Source: an uncultured Pelagibacteraceae bacterium
Lineage (GTDB): Bacteria; Pseudomonadota; Alphaproteobacteria; Pelagibacterales; Pelagibacteraceae
Assembly: GCA_902609235.1 (NCBI GenBank)
Contig: CACLRF010000005.1
Coordinates: 1-55,567, forward strand
Direction of reading: 5' to 3'
Length of the DNA: 55,567 nucleotides
Shown piece after piece: positions 36,853 through 46,456 of the stretch; the stretch's first letter is position 1; the number at the start of each line of letters is the position of its first letter. Made by a program: the position numbers and the translations under genes. The notes beneath the pieces were generated by a model. That model had not been told where the DNA came from. It did not search any database and saw nothing but the letters and a program-made list of their open reading frames with translations.

Positions 36853-37737
36853 TTATGAGTGTTTTTTAATAAACTCAGAAATATAATTTTTCAACTGAAC
36901 CTTGCCTAAATTTCTATGAACCTTGTTATTTAAGCTCATTCCAGATAAGGCTGAAGCATATCTCTCACCCTTTCTTGGAGACAAATACTTTATTTTAGAA
37001 TTAAATAATTTTGCAACTTCTAATATTGTTAAACTGGTATTATTGGAAATACTGTAATATCTGCACTTATTAGCTTTCCAAGCTTTGAAACATACTTCAA
37101 CTGTGTCTTTTATATGAGTAAATCTTCTTGACTGAGTACCGGGCCTCACAACAGGTAATGCTTTACCTTTTATATAACAATCTTCAAATATGCCTATTAC
37201 CGTTGCCATTTTTCCAGTTTTAATTTGTTTTGGACCATAAACATTGTAGAAAAAAATTACCTCATACTTAAATCTAAACCATTTTTTTAAATTTTCTAAA
37301 AATTCTATATTTTTTGACTTTGTAAATGCATATGGAGATAAGTTTTTATCTCTCCCAGCATTACCTAGAGATGCAGAAGTAGCAGAATATATCAATTTAA
37401 TTTTATTCTCTAAACAATAATTAAATACTGCAACAGAGCCAATCGAATTTGATTGGACGCATTCATTCATGTGTAAAAAACTTTGGTAAATTCTTGAAAA
37501 TTCACCAAAATGAAAAATAGTTTTTATATTATTTTTATATTTGCTTAAAATTTTATGTATATTTTTGGTATGGCCATTAATATATTTTATTTTTTTATTT
37601 AAGATATGATTTTTTTTACTTCCAGAAGAATAATTATCTATACTTATAATTCTGTAATTTGTATTTCTAACAAGGAATTCAATTAAATTTGACCCAACAA
37701 ATCCTGCACCACCAGTAATTACAATTATATTTTTCAA
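36853..37737 (-). CDS. NAD-dependent sugar epimerase/dehydratase
   Basis: An extended SDR acting on nucleotide sugars, 294 residues. The Rossmann GGAGFVGS is at 9-16, the acidic end of strand 2 is SIDNYSSGS (32-40), and the catalytic pair is Tyr136-Lys140 (YAFTK). The residue row before it reads SATSAS without a Glu, which favours 4-epimerase-type chemistry over 4,6-dehydratase. The start is TTG (37737). It is the first island gene beside the 5S promoter. The substrate is unknown. Confidence 0.82.
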   Translation of the reverse strand: MKNIIVITGGAGFVGSNLIEFLVRNTNYRIISIDNYSSGSKKNHILNKKIKYINGHTKNIHKILSKYKNNIKTIFHFGEFSRIYQSFLHMNECVQSNSIGSVAVFNYCLENKIKLIYSATSASLGNAGRDKNLSPYAFTKSKNIEFLENLKKWFRFKYEVIFFYNVYGPKQIKTGKMATVIGIFEDCYIKGKALPVVRPGTQSRRFTHIKDTVEVCFKAWKANKCRYYSISNNTSLTILEVAKLFNSKIKYLSPRKGERYASALSGMSLNNKVHRNLGKVQLKNYISEFIKKHS

Positions 37738-37774
37738 ATTATTTTTTTTTAATTTTTAGTTTTGTAACATAAAA

Positions 37775-38551
37775 TTAAATAAATAAATTAATTATTTTAG
37801 TTAAATAATAATCAGGGCCAAGACGTGATTTGGTATTAAATTTTTTCATCAAAGATAGCATATATTCAAAAGCTTCATTTCTTTTTTTCCACCAAAATTT
37901 ACTATACTTTCTATATTTTGAAGAAATACCAGTTTCATCATAATTATAAACAGTTAAGCATTTATTAGTTATATAAAATTGATTTTTAATATAAGCATAA
38001 ATCGATAATCTTGCATCAATTTCAAGATTAGAAAATTTATTTTTTTTTAAAACTTTTAAAAAATTATCAAAAAATTTTCTTTTAAATGCAATACAACTTG
38101 TAGGAAAAAAACTTGGCCAAATTGAAAAAAAATGATTTTTTTTCTTTAATGACATCTTTTTTTTAAAAAAACTATTTATTGGTGTATCTTGAATAAAATT
38201 AATTTTTTCATTTTTTTTAAAAATTTTAATTATTTCGGATAATTTATTTTTTTTGAACATATCATCACTATCAAGCAAAAAAATGATATTTCCTTTTGAC
38301 ATTCTGAAAAGCCTATTAAGGCCATAAATTTGATTTAGAGGACCACTTTTAAATTTTTTTTTTTTATTTTTTATAATTTTAATATTTTTAAATTTATTTA
38401 AAATTTTTAGAGAGTTGTCTGTTGAACAATCATCAAAAACTAAAACCTCTTTGTTATTAAAATTTTGTCTTAAGCAAGAATTAATCGATTTTTTTAAGTA
38501 ACTACTTTTATTATAATTAGTAATTAAAATAGAAACAAAATTTTTTTTCAT
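37775..38551 (-). CDS. Glycosyltransferase family 2
   Basis: A GT-A fold inverting transferase, 258 residues. SILITNYNK (7-15), DDCSTDNS (40-47) and the metal-binding DSDD (94-97) define GT2. No membrane helix is seen. A 12-base A run on the coding strand (complement of 38354-38365) codes four lysines at residues 63-66. It lies 37 bases upstream of the epimerase on the same strand and probably builds the same glycan. Confidence 0.87.
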   Translation of the reverse strand: MKKNFVSILITNYNKSSYLKKSINSCLRQNFNNKEVLVFDDCSTDNSLKILNKFKNIKIIKNKKKKFKSGPLNQIYGLNRLFRMSKGNIIFLLDSDDMFKKNKLSEIIKIFKKNEKINFIQDTPINSFFKKKMSLKKKNHFFSIWPSFFPTSCIAFKRKFFDNFLKVLKKNKFSNLEIDARLSIYAYIKNQFYITNKCLTVYNYDETGISSKYRKYSKFWWKKRNEAFEYMLSLMKKFNTKSRLGPDYYLTKIINLFI

Positions 38552-38667
38552 TAACTTATATAATTTTTTTCAATTAAATAATCTAATAAGCTTCAGCAAA
38601 ATTTAATTATAGCTTTCATTGATGAATATTCTATTAATATTTTATTTTTGAATTATATACTTCATAA

Positions 38668-39921
38668 ATGATAATAAAAAAAAATGTATTTATTTTTATA
38701 CTGTTATTATATTTTTCATTAATAGGCGGTTTCTATTATGGAGAAGACTCCTTAGGTGCTGCATTTTCTGATTACCAAGCTCTTAAATATCTAAATGAGA
38801 AATTTAATAATGATTTTTTGGTCAGTTTATTAAATTATAATGATTTAGGACATAGGCAATCGCCATTTTTATATATACTAGGTTCAATAATATTTGACTT
38901 TGGAGAACTAGGTAGACGAATATTTTTCTTACACATTTACTTATTTATCCCGATATATTTTTATAAATGTCTTAAAATAAAATTTAGAGGAGTTTCAAAA
39001 GATTACCTAAAATTATTTGCATCAATCATATTACTATTCCCGACATTTAGATCATATTCTATTTGGACTGATCCCCATCTTTTAGGGATACTGTTTTTTA
39101 TTATTTCAATATTTTATTACTTAAAATTCACAACAAATAAAAGACCTTTTGAAAATGCTCTTCTAAATACTTTTTTTTTAGCGCTAGCAGCTTACAGTAG
39201 CCCAAATTTTGGTGTTTTTGTAATATATTTTTATTTTGAATTTTCAAAAAAATTTCTTTTTAGTAAAAAATTATTAATAATTACTTTATTAAATATAATT
39301 TTATCCTTACCTTTTTTTCTTTATTTGTTTTATCTAGATGTAAATTTTCTTTTTAATAACAATACCCATGATTTAAGTTATGATTCTTTTTCCTTAGAGA
39401 ACTTGTCTAATAAAATAATTATTATTATTTCAATATTTTTATTTTATTTATTTCCGTTTATATTAATAAGTTTAACTAAATTTAAATTTGCCTTTTCAAC
39501 AATATCTTTAAGGTTTATTTTTACTAGTTTAATATTTCTTTTTATTGTTTATTTTTTTGATTTTTCATTATCATATGAATACACAAACTCTGGTGGAGGT
39601 TTTTTTTACAACTTATCAAATTTATTATTCCAGAATAATACTCTTTTATTTATTCTGAGTTATTTTACATATCTATACCTACTAAAAATTTTAAGATTTA
39701 ATGCTTCAAATTTGATACTTTTTTTCTGCCTAATTCTTTCACATCCTCAATTAACTATTTGGCAAGCAAACTTTAGCCCTACAATTCTTTTTTTATTACT
39801 ATTATTATTTAAAGATGCGATTAGTAAAGATAATTTAGACTTAAAAACTTTAATTATAATCTATTCATATTTTTCTATTTATCTAATATCAAATATTATG
39901 GTAAGAAATATATTAACTTAA
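38668..39921 (+). CDS. Polytopic membrane protein, possible GT-C glycosyltransferase
   Basis: 417 residues with about 10-11 hydrophobic segments. An acidic loop just after the first helix (YYGEDSLGAAFSDYQ, about 23-37) and an RQSPF loop follow. An acidic motif in the first luminal loop with many helices fits GT-C enzymes that use polyprenyl-phosphate sugars, but a Wzy-like polymerase is also possible. The adjacent downstream GT2 (8-base gap) resembles polyprenyl-phosphate sugar synthases, which would supply such a donor. I do not recognise a specific family. Confidence 0.6.
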   Translation: MIIKKNVFIFILLLYFSLIGGFYYGEDSLGAAFSDYQALKYLNEKFNNDFLVSLLNYNDLGHRQSPFLYILGSIIFDFGELGRRIFFLHIYLFIPIYFYKCLKIKFRGVSKDYLKLFASIILLFPTFRSYSIWTDPHLLGILFFIISIFYYLKFTTNKRPFENALLNTFFLALAAYSSPNFGVFVIYFYFEFSKKFLFSKKLLIITLLNIILSLPFFLYLFYLDVNFLFNNNTHDLSYDSFSLENLSNKIIIIISIFLFYLFPFILISLTKFKFAFSTISLRFIFTSLIFLFIVYFFDFSLSYEYTNSGGGFFYNLSNLLFQNNTLLFILSYFTYLYLLKILRFNASNLILFFCLILSHPQLTIWQANFSPTILFLLLLLFKDAISKDNLDLKTLIIIYSYFSIYLISNIMVRNILT

Positions 39922-39929
39922 TAACAATA

Positions 39930-40622
39930 ATGGACGATCTCACTCTAATTATTCCAGCTAAAGATGAAAGCGATTCTTTACCTCAGGTACTTGCTAGTTT
40001 AAAAAATTTATCATGTAAAATTAAAGTTTCTCTTCAAATTAATGATAGGGCAACAATTGATGCTATTAATGATAAAAATATTGAAATATTTTATCAATCA
40101 GGAAAGGGATATGGCAACTCATTAAAGGAAGCTATTAATGATTGTAATACAAAGTATTTTTGTATTTTTAATGCTGATGGATCATTTGAACATAAAGATC
40201 TATTTAAAATGTATGAAATAATTAAGGAAAATGACTTTGTATATACTACAAGATACGAAACTGGAGGAGGTAGTGAAGACGATACAATAATAACTTATAT
40301 TGGAAATAAGTTTTTTTCTAAGCTTGGCAATATATTATTTTCCCTAAAAATAAGTGACATTTTATATACATATCTTATGGGTAGGACATCTTCTTATAAA
40401 TCCTTAGGAGTTCAATCTAATGATTTTAGATTTTGTGTCGAATTACCAATTAAAATGCAAATATCCTTGATGAAATATAAGTGTTTGCCTTCTTATGAAA
40501 AAAAAAGAATAGCTGGAAAAAAAAAGGTAAATGCATTTAAAGATGGTTTTCTGATTTTAATTGAAATGCTCAAATTATTTTTTTATTTTAAGGTTTTTAG
40601 AAATAGAGGAATAGCTCAATAG
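39930..40622 (+). CDS. Glycosyltransferase family 2, polyprenyl-phosphate mannose synthase-like
   Basis: 230 residues with LTLIIPAKDESDSLPQVL (4-21) and the donor/metal segment FNADGSFEHKDL (80-91). A hydrophobic C-terminal stretch (about 207-224) could anchor it. The layout resembles dolichol/polyprenyl-phosphate sugar synthases, though the normal DAD/DxD reads NAD. It is probably cotranscribed with the membrane protein before it. Functional detail is inferred. Confidence 0.75.
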   Translation: MDDLTLIIPAKDESDSLPQVLASLKNLSCKIKVSLQINDRATIDAINDKNIEIFYQSGKGYGNSLKEAINDCNTKYFCIFNADGSFEHKDLFKMYEIIKENDFVYTTRYETGGGSEDDTIITYIGNKFFSKLGNILFSLKISDILYTYLMGRTSSYKSLGVQSNDFRFCVELPIKMQISLMKYKCLPSYEKKRIAGKKKVNAFKDGFLILIEMLKLFFYFKVFRNRGIAQ

Positions 40623-40636
40623 GCAAAAGCTAAAAT

Positions 40637-41581
40637 TCAAAACCTTTTTTCAATAACTTTTTTCAAACCATCCTTTAATTTAATTCGCGGGTACCAACCA
40701 AGATCTCTAATTTTACTTGAATTTAGTCTTTTTCTATAAGTTCCATCAGGAGATTTACGATCAAATTCAATATTACCTTTATATCTAACAAACTTTGCAA
40801 TTAATTTAGATAAATTTTTAATTGAAATTTCATCATTTGTGCCAACATTTATAATCGGAAGTTTTGATTTATATTTTTTTTTTAGAACTTTTTTACTTGC
40901 AAATAAACATTTAATAATTGATTCAGCTAAATCATCAGTATGTATAAATTCTCTTAATGGTTTGCCTGTGCCAAGTAATTTAACACTTTTTTTGTTAGTT
41001 TTTTTTGCATCTTCTATTTTAGATATTATAGCAGGAATGACATGGCCAGTAACTTTATTAAAATTGTCATTATCTCCATAAACATTAGTTGGCATCAAGC
41101 ATACTATATCTAAATTATAATCTTCAAATAAAGCTTCACATAGTTTTATACCAGCTATTTTTGCTATAGCATAACATTGGTTAGTTTTTTCTAAAGTACC
41201 AGTTAATAAGCTTTCCTCTTTTATGGGTACTTTGGAAAATTTTGGATAAATACATGAAGTACCTAAATATATTGTTCTTTTTATTTTTTTTTTTAACGCA
41301 AGTTTAAGTAACGAATTTTGAATCTCTATATTGTCTAAAAAAAAATCTTTTTGATTTGAACTATTAGCGATTATACCTCCTGCTCTAGCAGCAGCCATTA
41401 CCATGTAATCAATATTCTTATTTTTGAAAAAATTATCTACTAAAATTGAATTTCTTAAATCAATTTTTTTTTTTTCTATTGTAATTATATTTTTAAAACC
41501 TTTTCTTTTAAGTAGTTTATAAACCGCATTCCCCACAAGACCTTTGTGACCAGCAATAAAAATATTATCAGATTTCTTCAC
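40637..41581 (-). CDS. fcl: GDP-L-fucose synthase
   Basis: Epimerises and reduces GDP-4-keto-6-deoxymannose to GDP-L-fucose. An SDR of 314 residues with GHKGLVG (11-17), Ser109 in GTSCIYP (107-113), and Tyr137-Lys141 (YAIAK). The late PLREFIHTDDLAE segment is also typical. The start is GTG (41581). It lies 2 bases after gmd, the usual gmd-fcl pair. A 12-base A run (41464-41475) codes lysines at residues 37-39. Confidence 0.93.
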   Translation of the reverse strand: MKKSDNIFIAGHKGLVGNAVYKLLKRKGFKNIITIEKKKIDLRNSILVDNFFKNKNIDYMVMAAARAGGIIANSSNQKDFFLDNIEIQNSLLKLALKKKIKRTIYLGTSCIYPKFSKVPIKEESLLTGTLEKTNQCYAIAKIAGIKLCEALFEDYNLDIVCLMPTNVYGDNDNFNKVTGHVIPAIISKIEDAKKTNKKSVKLLGTGKPLREFIHTDDLAESIIKCLFASKKVLKKKYKSKLPIINVGTNDEISIKNLSKLIAKFVRYKGNIEFDRKSPDGTYRKRLNSSKIRDLGWYPRIKLKDGLKKVIEKRF

Positions 41582-41583
41582 TT

Positions 41584-42627
41584 TTATTTTAGTAATTTAA
41601 TATCAGAGTCGATCATCTCTTTTACTAAATCTTTTAAATTATGTTTCAGTTTATAATTCAATTTTTTCAAAGCTTTTTTTGGATTACCTTTTAAATAATC
41701 TATCTCTAAAGGTCTATAATACTTTTTATCAATTTTAATTATGAGTTCTTTTTTACTATCTTTGATTAAGTATGCTTTTTCTTTAATTCCTTTTCCACTC
41801 CATGCAATTTTTAATTTTAAGTACTCACAACATAAATTAATAAATTCTCTTATACTTGTAGTTCTGCCAGTGGCAATTACATAATCATCAGGTTTTGATT
41901 GTTGTAAGATTTTCCATTGCATTTCTGTATAATCTTTGGCGTGACCCCAGTCTCTTTTTGCATTTAAATTTCCTAAATATAAAATATCTTTAGATCCTAA
42001 GATTTTTTTAGCGAAAAACATTGTAATTTTTCTAGTAACAAAAGTTTCACCTCTCCTAGGACTTTCATGATTAAATAAAATTCCATTACAAGCATAAAAA
42101 TTATAAGCTTCTCTATAAACTTTTGTTATCCAGTATGAATAAAGTTTAGAAACACCATAAGGAGATTTGGGGACCATCATTGAATTTTCATTAAATGAAT
42201 TTGATTGATTTGGTTTTTGTCCAAATAGTTCTGAGGTACTAGCTTGATAAAATTTTGTTTTTTTTAAATTTAAAAATCTCATTGCTTCTAAAACTCTTAA
42301 AGTACCCAGGCCTGTTACTTCTGAAGTATATTCTGGTATTTCAAATGAATGTCCAACGTGACTTTGAGCACCTAAATTATATATTTCATTAGGTTTAACT
42401 TTATTTAATACATTTACTAGGCTGCTAGCATCTGCCAAATCTCCATAATGTAAAAATAAATTGGAGGATAAGTGAGCATCTTTATAAATATGATCTATTC
42501 TACTTGTGTTAAATGAAGAAGATTTTCTCTTAATCCCATGAACTATATATCCTTTGTCTAACAAGTATTCAGCTAAATATGAACCATCTTGACCAGTTAT
42601 ACCTGTTATAAGAGCTTTTTTAGTCAT
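41584..42627 (-). CDS. gmd: GDP-mannose 4,6-dehydratase
   Basis: Makes GDP-4-keto-6-deoxymannose from GDP-mannose using bound NADP. 347 residues with GITGQDGSYLAE (9-20), the STSE catalytic row (130-133, Glu133), and Tyr157-Lys161 in SPYGVSK (155-161), plus NHESPRRGETFVTRKI. The product feeds fcl directly downstream. Genes for GDP-mannose supply (manC, manB) are not in the window. Confidence 0.96.
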   Translation of the reverse strand: MTKKALITGITGQDGSYLAEYLLDKGYIVHGIKRKSSSFNTSRIDHIYKDAHLSSNLFLHYGDLADASSLVNVLNKVKPNEIYNLGAQSHVGHSFEIPEYTSEVTGLGTLRVLEAMRFLNLKKTKFYQASTSELFGQKPNQSNSFNENSMMVPKSPYGVSKLYSYWITKVYREAYNFYACNGILFNHESPRRGETFVTRKITMFFAKKILGSKDILYLGNLNAKRDWGHAKDYTEMQWKILQQSKPDDYVIATGRTTSIREFINLCCEYLKLKIAWSGKGIKEKAYLIKDSKKELIIKIDKKYYRPLEIDYLKGNPKKALKKLNYKLKHNLKDLVKEMIDSDIKLLK

Positions 42628-42732
42628 TTTACTATATATTTTATTTAATTTGTTAATGGATAAAATTAATACACTATAAATAGAAGTTATAAAATTTTTA
42701 TTTTAAAGATTAATCTAGAATTAGAATAAAAA

Positions 42733-43725
42733 ATGTTAACGCTAAAGCTTATCATAATATATATTTTAATCAGTTCGAGTATTATATATCTATCAACATA
42801 TTTGGGGTATTTTGATAAACCTAATAAAAGAGGCATTCACAAAATACCAATCATTAATACTGGTGGATTAATTATTTATTTATTTTTTTTAAGTACAATC
42901 TCTCAAAGTGAGTTGAATTATAATATAGAATTAATCGTATCAATAGGCTTTTTTATTTGTTTGACTGGTTTTGTGGATGATAGAATAAATTTAACACCTT
43001 CAACCAAAATTGTATTAATAATAATTCCATCCATTTATTTAATTTTAAACGGAATATCTATAAGTGATTTAGGTCAATATGAATACTTGGGAAAATTAGA
43101 ATTAGGGAAATTTAAAATTCCATTTTTGTTACTAGCTATTGGATTACTAATAAATGCTACAAACTATATTGATGGAATAGATGGTATACTTTTAATCTTT
43201 TTTTTAAGTTGTTTAATTTATTATATTTTTTTGATTGATGACATTGAAACAATAAACTTGCTAAAATTTTTTGTGATGGCAAGTTTTCTAAATCTAATAT
43301 TAAATTTACTTCCTTCAAAAAATAAATTTAAAGTATTTAGTGGAGACTCTGGAAGTTTATTTATTGGGTTTTTTATAAGTTTTATGACTATTGAACTTTA
43401 CAACAGCTTTGATATTCATCCTGCAATTTTAATTTGGCCATTATGGTACCCTGTTTATGACTTTCTTTTTGTTAGCATAAATAGGTTGATAAATAAAAAA
43501 TCTATTTTTAAACCAGATAATACTCACTTACATCATATAATATATAAAAAATTTAATAGGAATATAATACCACCTATAATTTTATTTTTATTAGTTAATT
43601 CTTCAATTATTTTTCTTGGATATAAAATCAGTGAAATTTCCAAATTATTATCGTTAAGTATTTTTATAATAGGATTTACTTTATTCTTTATAATAAGACT
43701 ACTTGCATTTAAAAAATTGAATTAA
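42733..43725 (+). CDS. WecA-like polyprenyl-phosphate sugar-1-phosphate transferase
   Basis: A MraY/WecA superfamily enzyme that loads the first sugar-1-phosphate of a surface polymer onto undecaprenyl phosphate. 330 residues with about ten helices. Cytosolic motifs are VDDRINLTPSTK (81-92), NATNYIDGIDG (141-151), FSGDSGSLFIG (about 205-215), and the HLHH signature near 265 that marks the WecA/GlcNAc side of the family. It is on the plus strand between minus-strand genes, so it forms its own transcript or an inverted cassette. Confidence 0.88.
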   Translation: MLTLKLIIIYILISSSIIYLSTYLGYFDKPNKRGIHKIPIINTGGLIIYLFFLSTISQSELNYNIELIVSIGFFICLTGFVDDRINLTPSTKIVLIIIPSIYLILNGISISDLGQYEYLGKLELGKFKIPFLLLAIGLLINATNYIDGIDGILLIFFLSCLIYYIFLIDDIETINLLKFFVMASFLNLILNLLPSKNKFKVFSGDSGSLFIGFFISFMTIELYNSFDIHPAILIWPLWYPVYDFLFVSINRLINKKSIFKPDNTHLHHIIYKKFNRNIIPPIILFLLVNSSIIFLGYKISEISKLLSLSIFIIGFTLFFIIRLLAFKKLN

Positions 43726-43728
43726 GAT

Positions 43729-44508
43729 TTAATTAATAATTATTTTTTTCAAAGAATTTATAGATAACATATATAAATAAAATAAAGATTTAACCGTACC
43801 ATACTTCATATAATTTCTATATACTTTGTAACCATTAATCAAGCTTAGCAATTTATTAGATGATAAGGAACCTTTAGTTTTACGATAGTAAGTAAGTTTA
43901 ATATTAAGTCCTCTTATAGTTTTGATTTTCTTAATTATTCGTAACCATAAAACATAATCTTCTTTAGTTTTAATTCCTGGAAATAAAAGTTTATCTTTAC
44001 CAATTAAACTTGAATTCAAAATTACAGTCGATAAACCTATGTCACATGAAGTAATTAGATCTTGAAAAAAAATTTTTTTCTTTGCAAGTCTAGATGAAAT
44101 AATTTTATTATTTGCATTAATCACATGATAAGAAGTGTGGGAAAATAAGATATTATTTTTTTCCATGTAATCAATTTGAATTTTTAGCTTATTCTTTGCC
44201 CATAAATCATCTGAATCTAAAAAAGCCACATATTTTGTTTTACTTTTTTTTATGCCAACATTTCTAGCATGTCCAGCACCCAAACTATTTTTATTCACTA
44301 TTATGTTAAAAGGAATCTTTCTTTTAATGGTAATGCTCTTAAAAAAATTTTTTATTTTAAATAAATCAGATTTATCTTCATCATCATATATGATTAAAAT
44401 TTTAAGGTTTTTATAAGATTGTTTAAAGACAGATCTCAATGCACTAAACAAATAATACAAGTTATTTTTGTACGGTATTATAATAGTTACATAAGGCAAT
44501 TTATTCAT
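43729..44508 (-). CDS. Glycosyltransferase family 2
   Basis: A GT-A transferase, 259 residues. VTIIIPYKNN (7-16), NSLGAGHARNVGIKK (84-98 region) and the metal site FLDSDDLW (96-103) are typical. The C-terminal half has WLRIIKK and a YRKTKGSLS segment common in O-antigen GT2 enzymes. It is convergent with the WecA-like gene (3-base gap). The sugar is unknown. A 141-base gap before the next gene holds no recognisable feature. Confidence 0.87.
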   Translation of the reverse strand: MNKLPYVTIIIPYKNNLYYLFSALRSVFKQSYKNLKILIIYDDEDKSDLFKIKNFFKSITIKRKIPFNIIVNKNSLGAGHARNVGIKKSKTKYVAFLDSDDLWAKNKLKIQIDYMEKNNILFSHTSYHVINANNKIISSRLAKKKIFFQDLITSCDIGLSTVILNSSLIGKDKLLFPGIKTKEDYVLWLRIIKKIKTIRGLNIKLTYYRKTKGSLSSNKLLSLINGYKVYRNYMKYGTVKSLFYLYMLSINSLKKIIIN

Positions 44509-44649
44509 TTAAATTAAGCTTGTATAATTTTTTAAAATAACTCCTTAGACATCAAAGATATATCTAAAATTATTTTTAATGAAATTGTAATCATATTTTT
44601 CATGATTATTTGCAATTATAGCTTAATCATAACGTTTTGAATTTTTTTA

Positions 44650-46440
44650 TTAATTAATAACAGATTTTTTAAAATTTTCATTGATATTGATTAACTCATC
44701 AAATGTGCCTTCATTTTTTAACTCTCCTTTTTCAAACAAAAAAATTTTATCACATTTTTTGACTGTGGTTAAACGGTGTGCAATCAATATTATGGTAATG
44801 TTATTTTTTAAGTTATGAACAGCTTCCATAACTGCCTGTTCTGTAAGATTATCTAAAGCACTTGTAGCTTCATCTAAAATTAATACTCGTGGTTTATGAT
44901 ATAATGCTCTTGCAATTCCAATACGCTGGCGTTGACCTCCTGAAAGTCTTATACCCCTCTCACCTACAGTGGTATTATACTTTGAGGGTAATTCATTAAT
45001 AACAAACTCATGTAGATTGGCAATTTTAGCAGCATGCTCAACAGCTTCTTGATTAATATTTTTGGGATCTATACCAAAAGCAATATTAGCAGCTACAGTA
45101 TCGTCTGCTAAAAAAATTTGCTGAGGTACGTAGCCAATCGATCGTTGCCAGGCTCTTTGATTATGTTTATTAATCACTAAACCATCAACCTCTAAAGTCC
45201 CTTGCTGGGCTTCAAGCAAACTTAAAATAATATCAGCAATGGTAGTTTTACCACTACCAGTAGCACCTACTAGTCCAACAGTATTTCGAACAGGAATCCT
45301 CAAATTTATATCTTTTAACGCTGCTCTTGATGCATTAGGGTAGTGATAATAAATATGATTCAGACTAATATCATTATTTAATTGCAAAGAATTTTCTTCT
45401 TTATCAATAATTTTCAATTGCTGACTTTTCAAATCATTATGAATAGAGTCAAGAGCGGGGCCAACAATTCGTAATTGAGTTAAAGAAATATAAATATGTT
45501 GTAGCGCAGGCATTAAACGATAACCTGCAAATGCATAAAGCGCAATTATAGGAATAACATTTGTAATATCACCACCTTGCGCCATCAGATAAAGCAAAAC
45601 TAAAAGCATTCCGCCAAAAGCGACTGACTCTAAGGTAAAACGAGGTAGCTGATTAACGAGCGCTTCTAAAGCAATGGTCTGAGCATGAGTTTTTGATGGA
45701 TCAGAATATTTCTTTATATAAGTTTCTTCTAGACCACCCACTTTTATCTCTTTAGATGCACCAAAAGCTTCCGTTAAAGCACCAAAGCGCCCCTGATTAG
45801 CTTTAAACATTTCTCTACCAATTCTAGTCATTAAATTTTTATTTAATTTATAAATAAGACCATAAGCAACACTTAATGAAATAATAACTATTAGCGTAAG
45901 TTTATGATCGACAAAAAATAATAAAGTCAATAATGCAAGAGTAACTGCGCTTTGTGTAATTAAGATCATCATAGGGGCAAAGCCTTTACTGATAACTAAA
46001 CTAAGATCTGAAAGAATAGTTTTACTGAGTTCAGCACTGTGACGATTCAGGAACCAGCTGTAAGGCTGGTGCAGATATCCCTCTAATAAACGTTTACCAA
46101 TACTATATTCTCGCATTCTAGCAAAACGCACTTGTGCGTAATTTGTTAATGCCTTGAAAGCAAGCGAGGTGATTAGTAATATAAAAACAAAAATACCCAA
46201 AAAGAATAAGAACTGTTGATTAGTTTCAACACCAAAAATACTTGAAGTCTTATAAGCAGTATTTAGAATTTCGTTTGTTTCTACAAGTTCTGGGTTAGTC
46301 AAGACGGCTATAAAAGGCATGATTGAGGCCACACCTAACATATCTAACAAAGCCATACATAAAATCATTCCTAGCAACAACATTGCACGTCTACGTTCAT
46401 AACTTGATAAAAGGTATAAAAGTTTTTTAATGTTCTGCAT
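44650..46440 (-). CDS. ABC transporter, fused permease-ATPase (PglK/MsbA-like flippase)
   Basis: A half-transporter of 596 residues with an N-terminal membrane domain of six helices (about 15-330) and a C-terminal ATPase. Walker A GATGSGKTT is at 392-400, the Q-loop Gln at 440, LSGGQ at 499-503, and Walker B VLILDEATS at 519-527. Close in layout to PglK, which flips lipid-linked oligosaccharides. Base use differs sharply from its neighbours (24 of 60 G+C at 45121-45180 against 14 of 60 at 44401-44460), and long A/T runs are few, pointing to recent transfer with the next gene. Confidence 0.88.
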   Translation of the reverse strand: MQNIKKLLYLLSSYERRRAMLLLGMILCMALLDMLGVASIMPFIAVLTNPELVETNEILNTAYKTSSIFGVETNQQFLFFLGIFVFILLITSLAFKALTNYAQVRFARMREYSIGKRLLEGYLHQPYSWFLNRHSAELSKTILSDLSLVISKGFAPMMILITQSAVTLALLTLLFFVDHKLTLIVIISLSVAYGLIYKLNKNLMTRIGREMFKANQGRFGALTEAFGASKEIKVGGLEETYIKKYSDPSKTHAQTIALEALVNQLPRFTLESVAFGGMLLVLLYLMAQGGDITNVIPIIALYAFAGYRLMPALQHIYISLTQLRIVGPALDSIHNDLKSQQLKIIDKEENSLQLNNDISLNHIYYHYPNASRAALKDINLRIPVRNTVGLVGATGSGKTTIADIILSLLEAQQGTLEVDGLVINKHNQRAWQRSIGYVPQQIFLADDTVAANIAFGIDPKNINQEAVEHAAKIANLHEFVINELPSKYNTTVGERGIRLSGGQRQRIGIARALYHKPRVLILDEATSALDNLTEQAVMEAVHNLKNNITIILIAHRLTTVKKCDKIFLFEKGELKNEGTFDELININENFKKSVIN

Positions 46441-46456
46441 TATTCTTAAAAAATAC

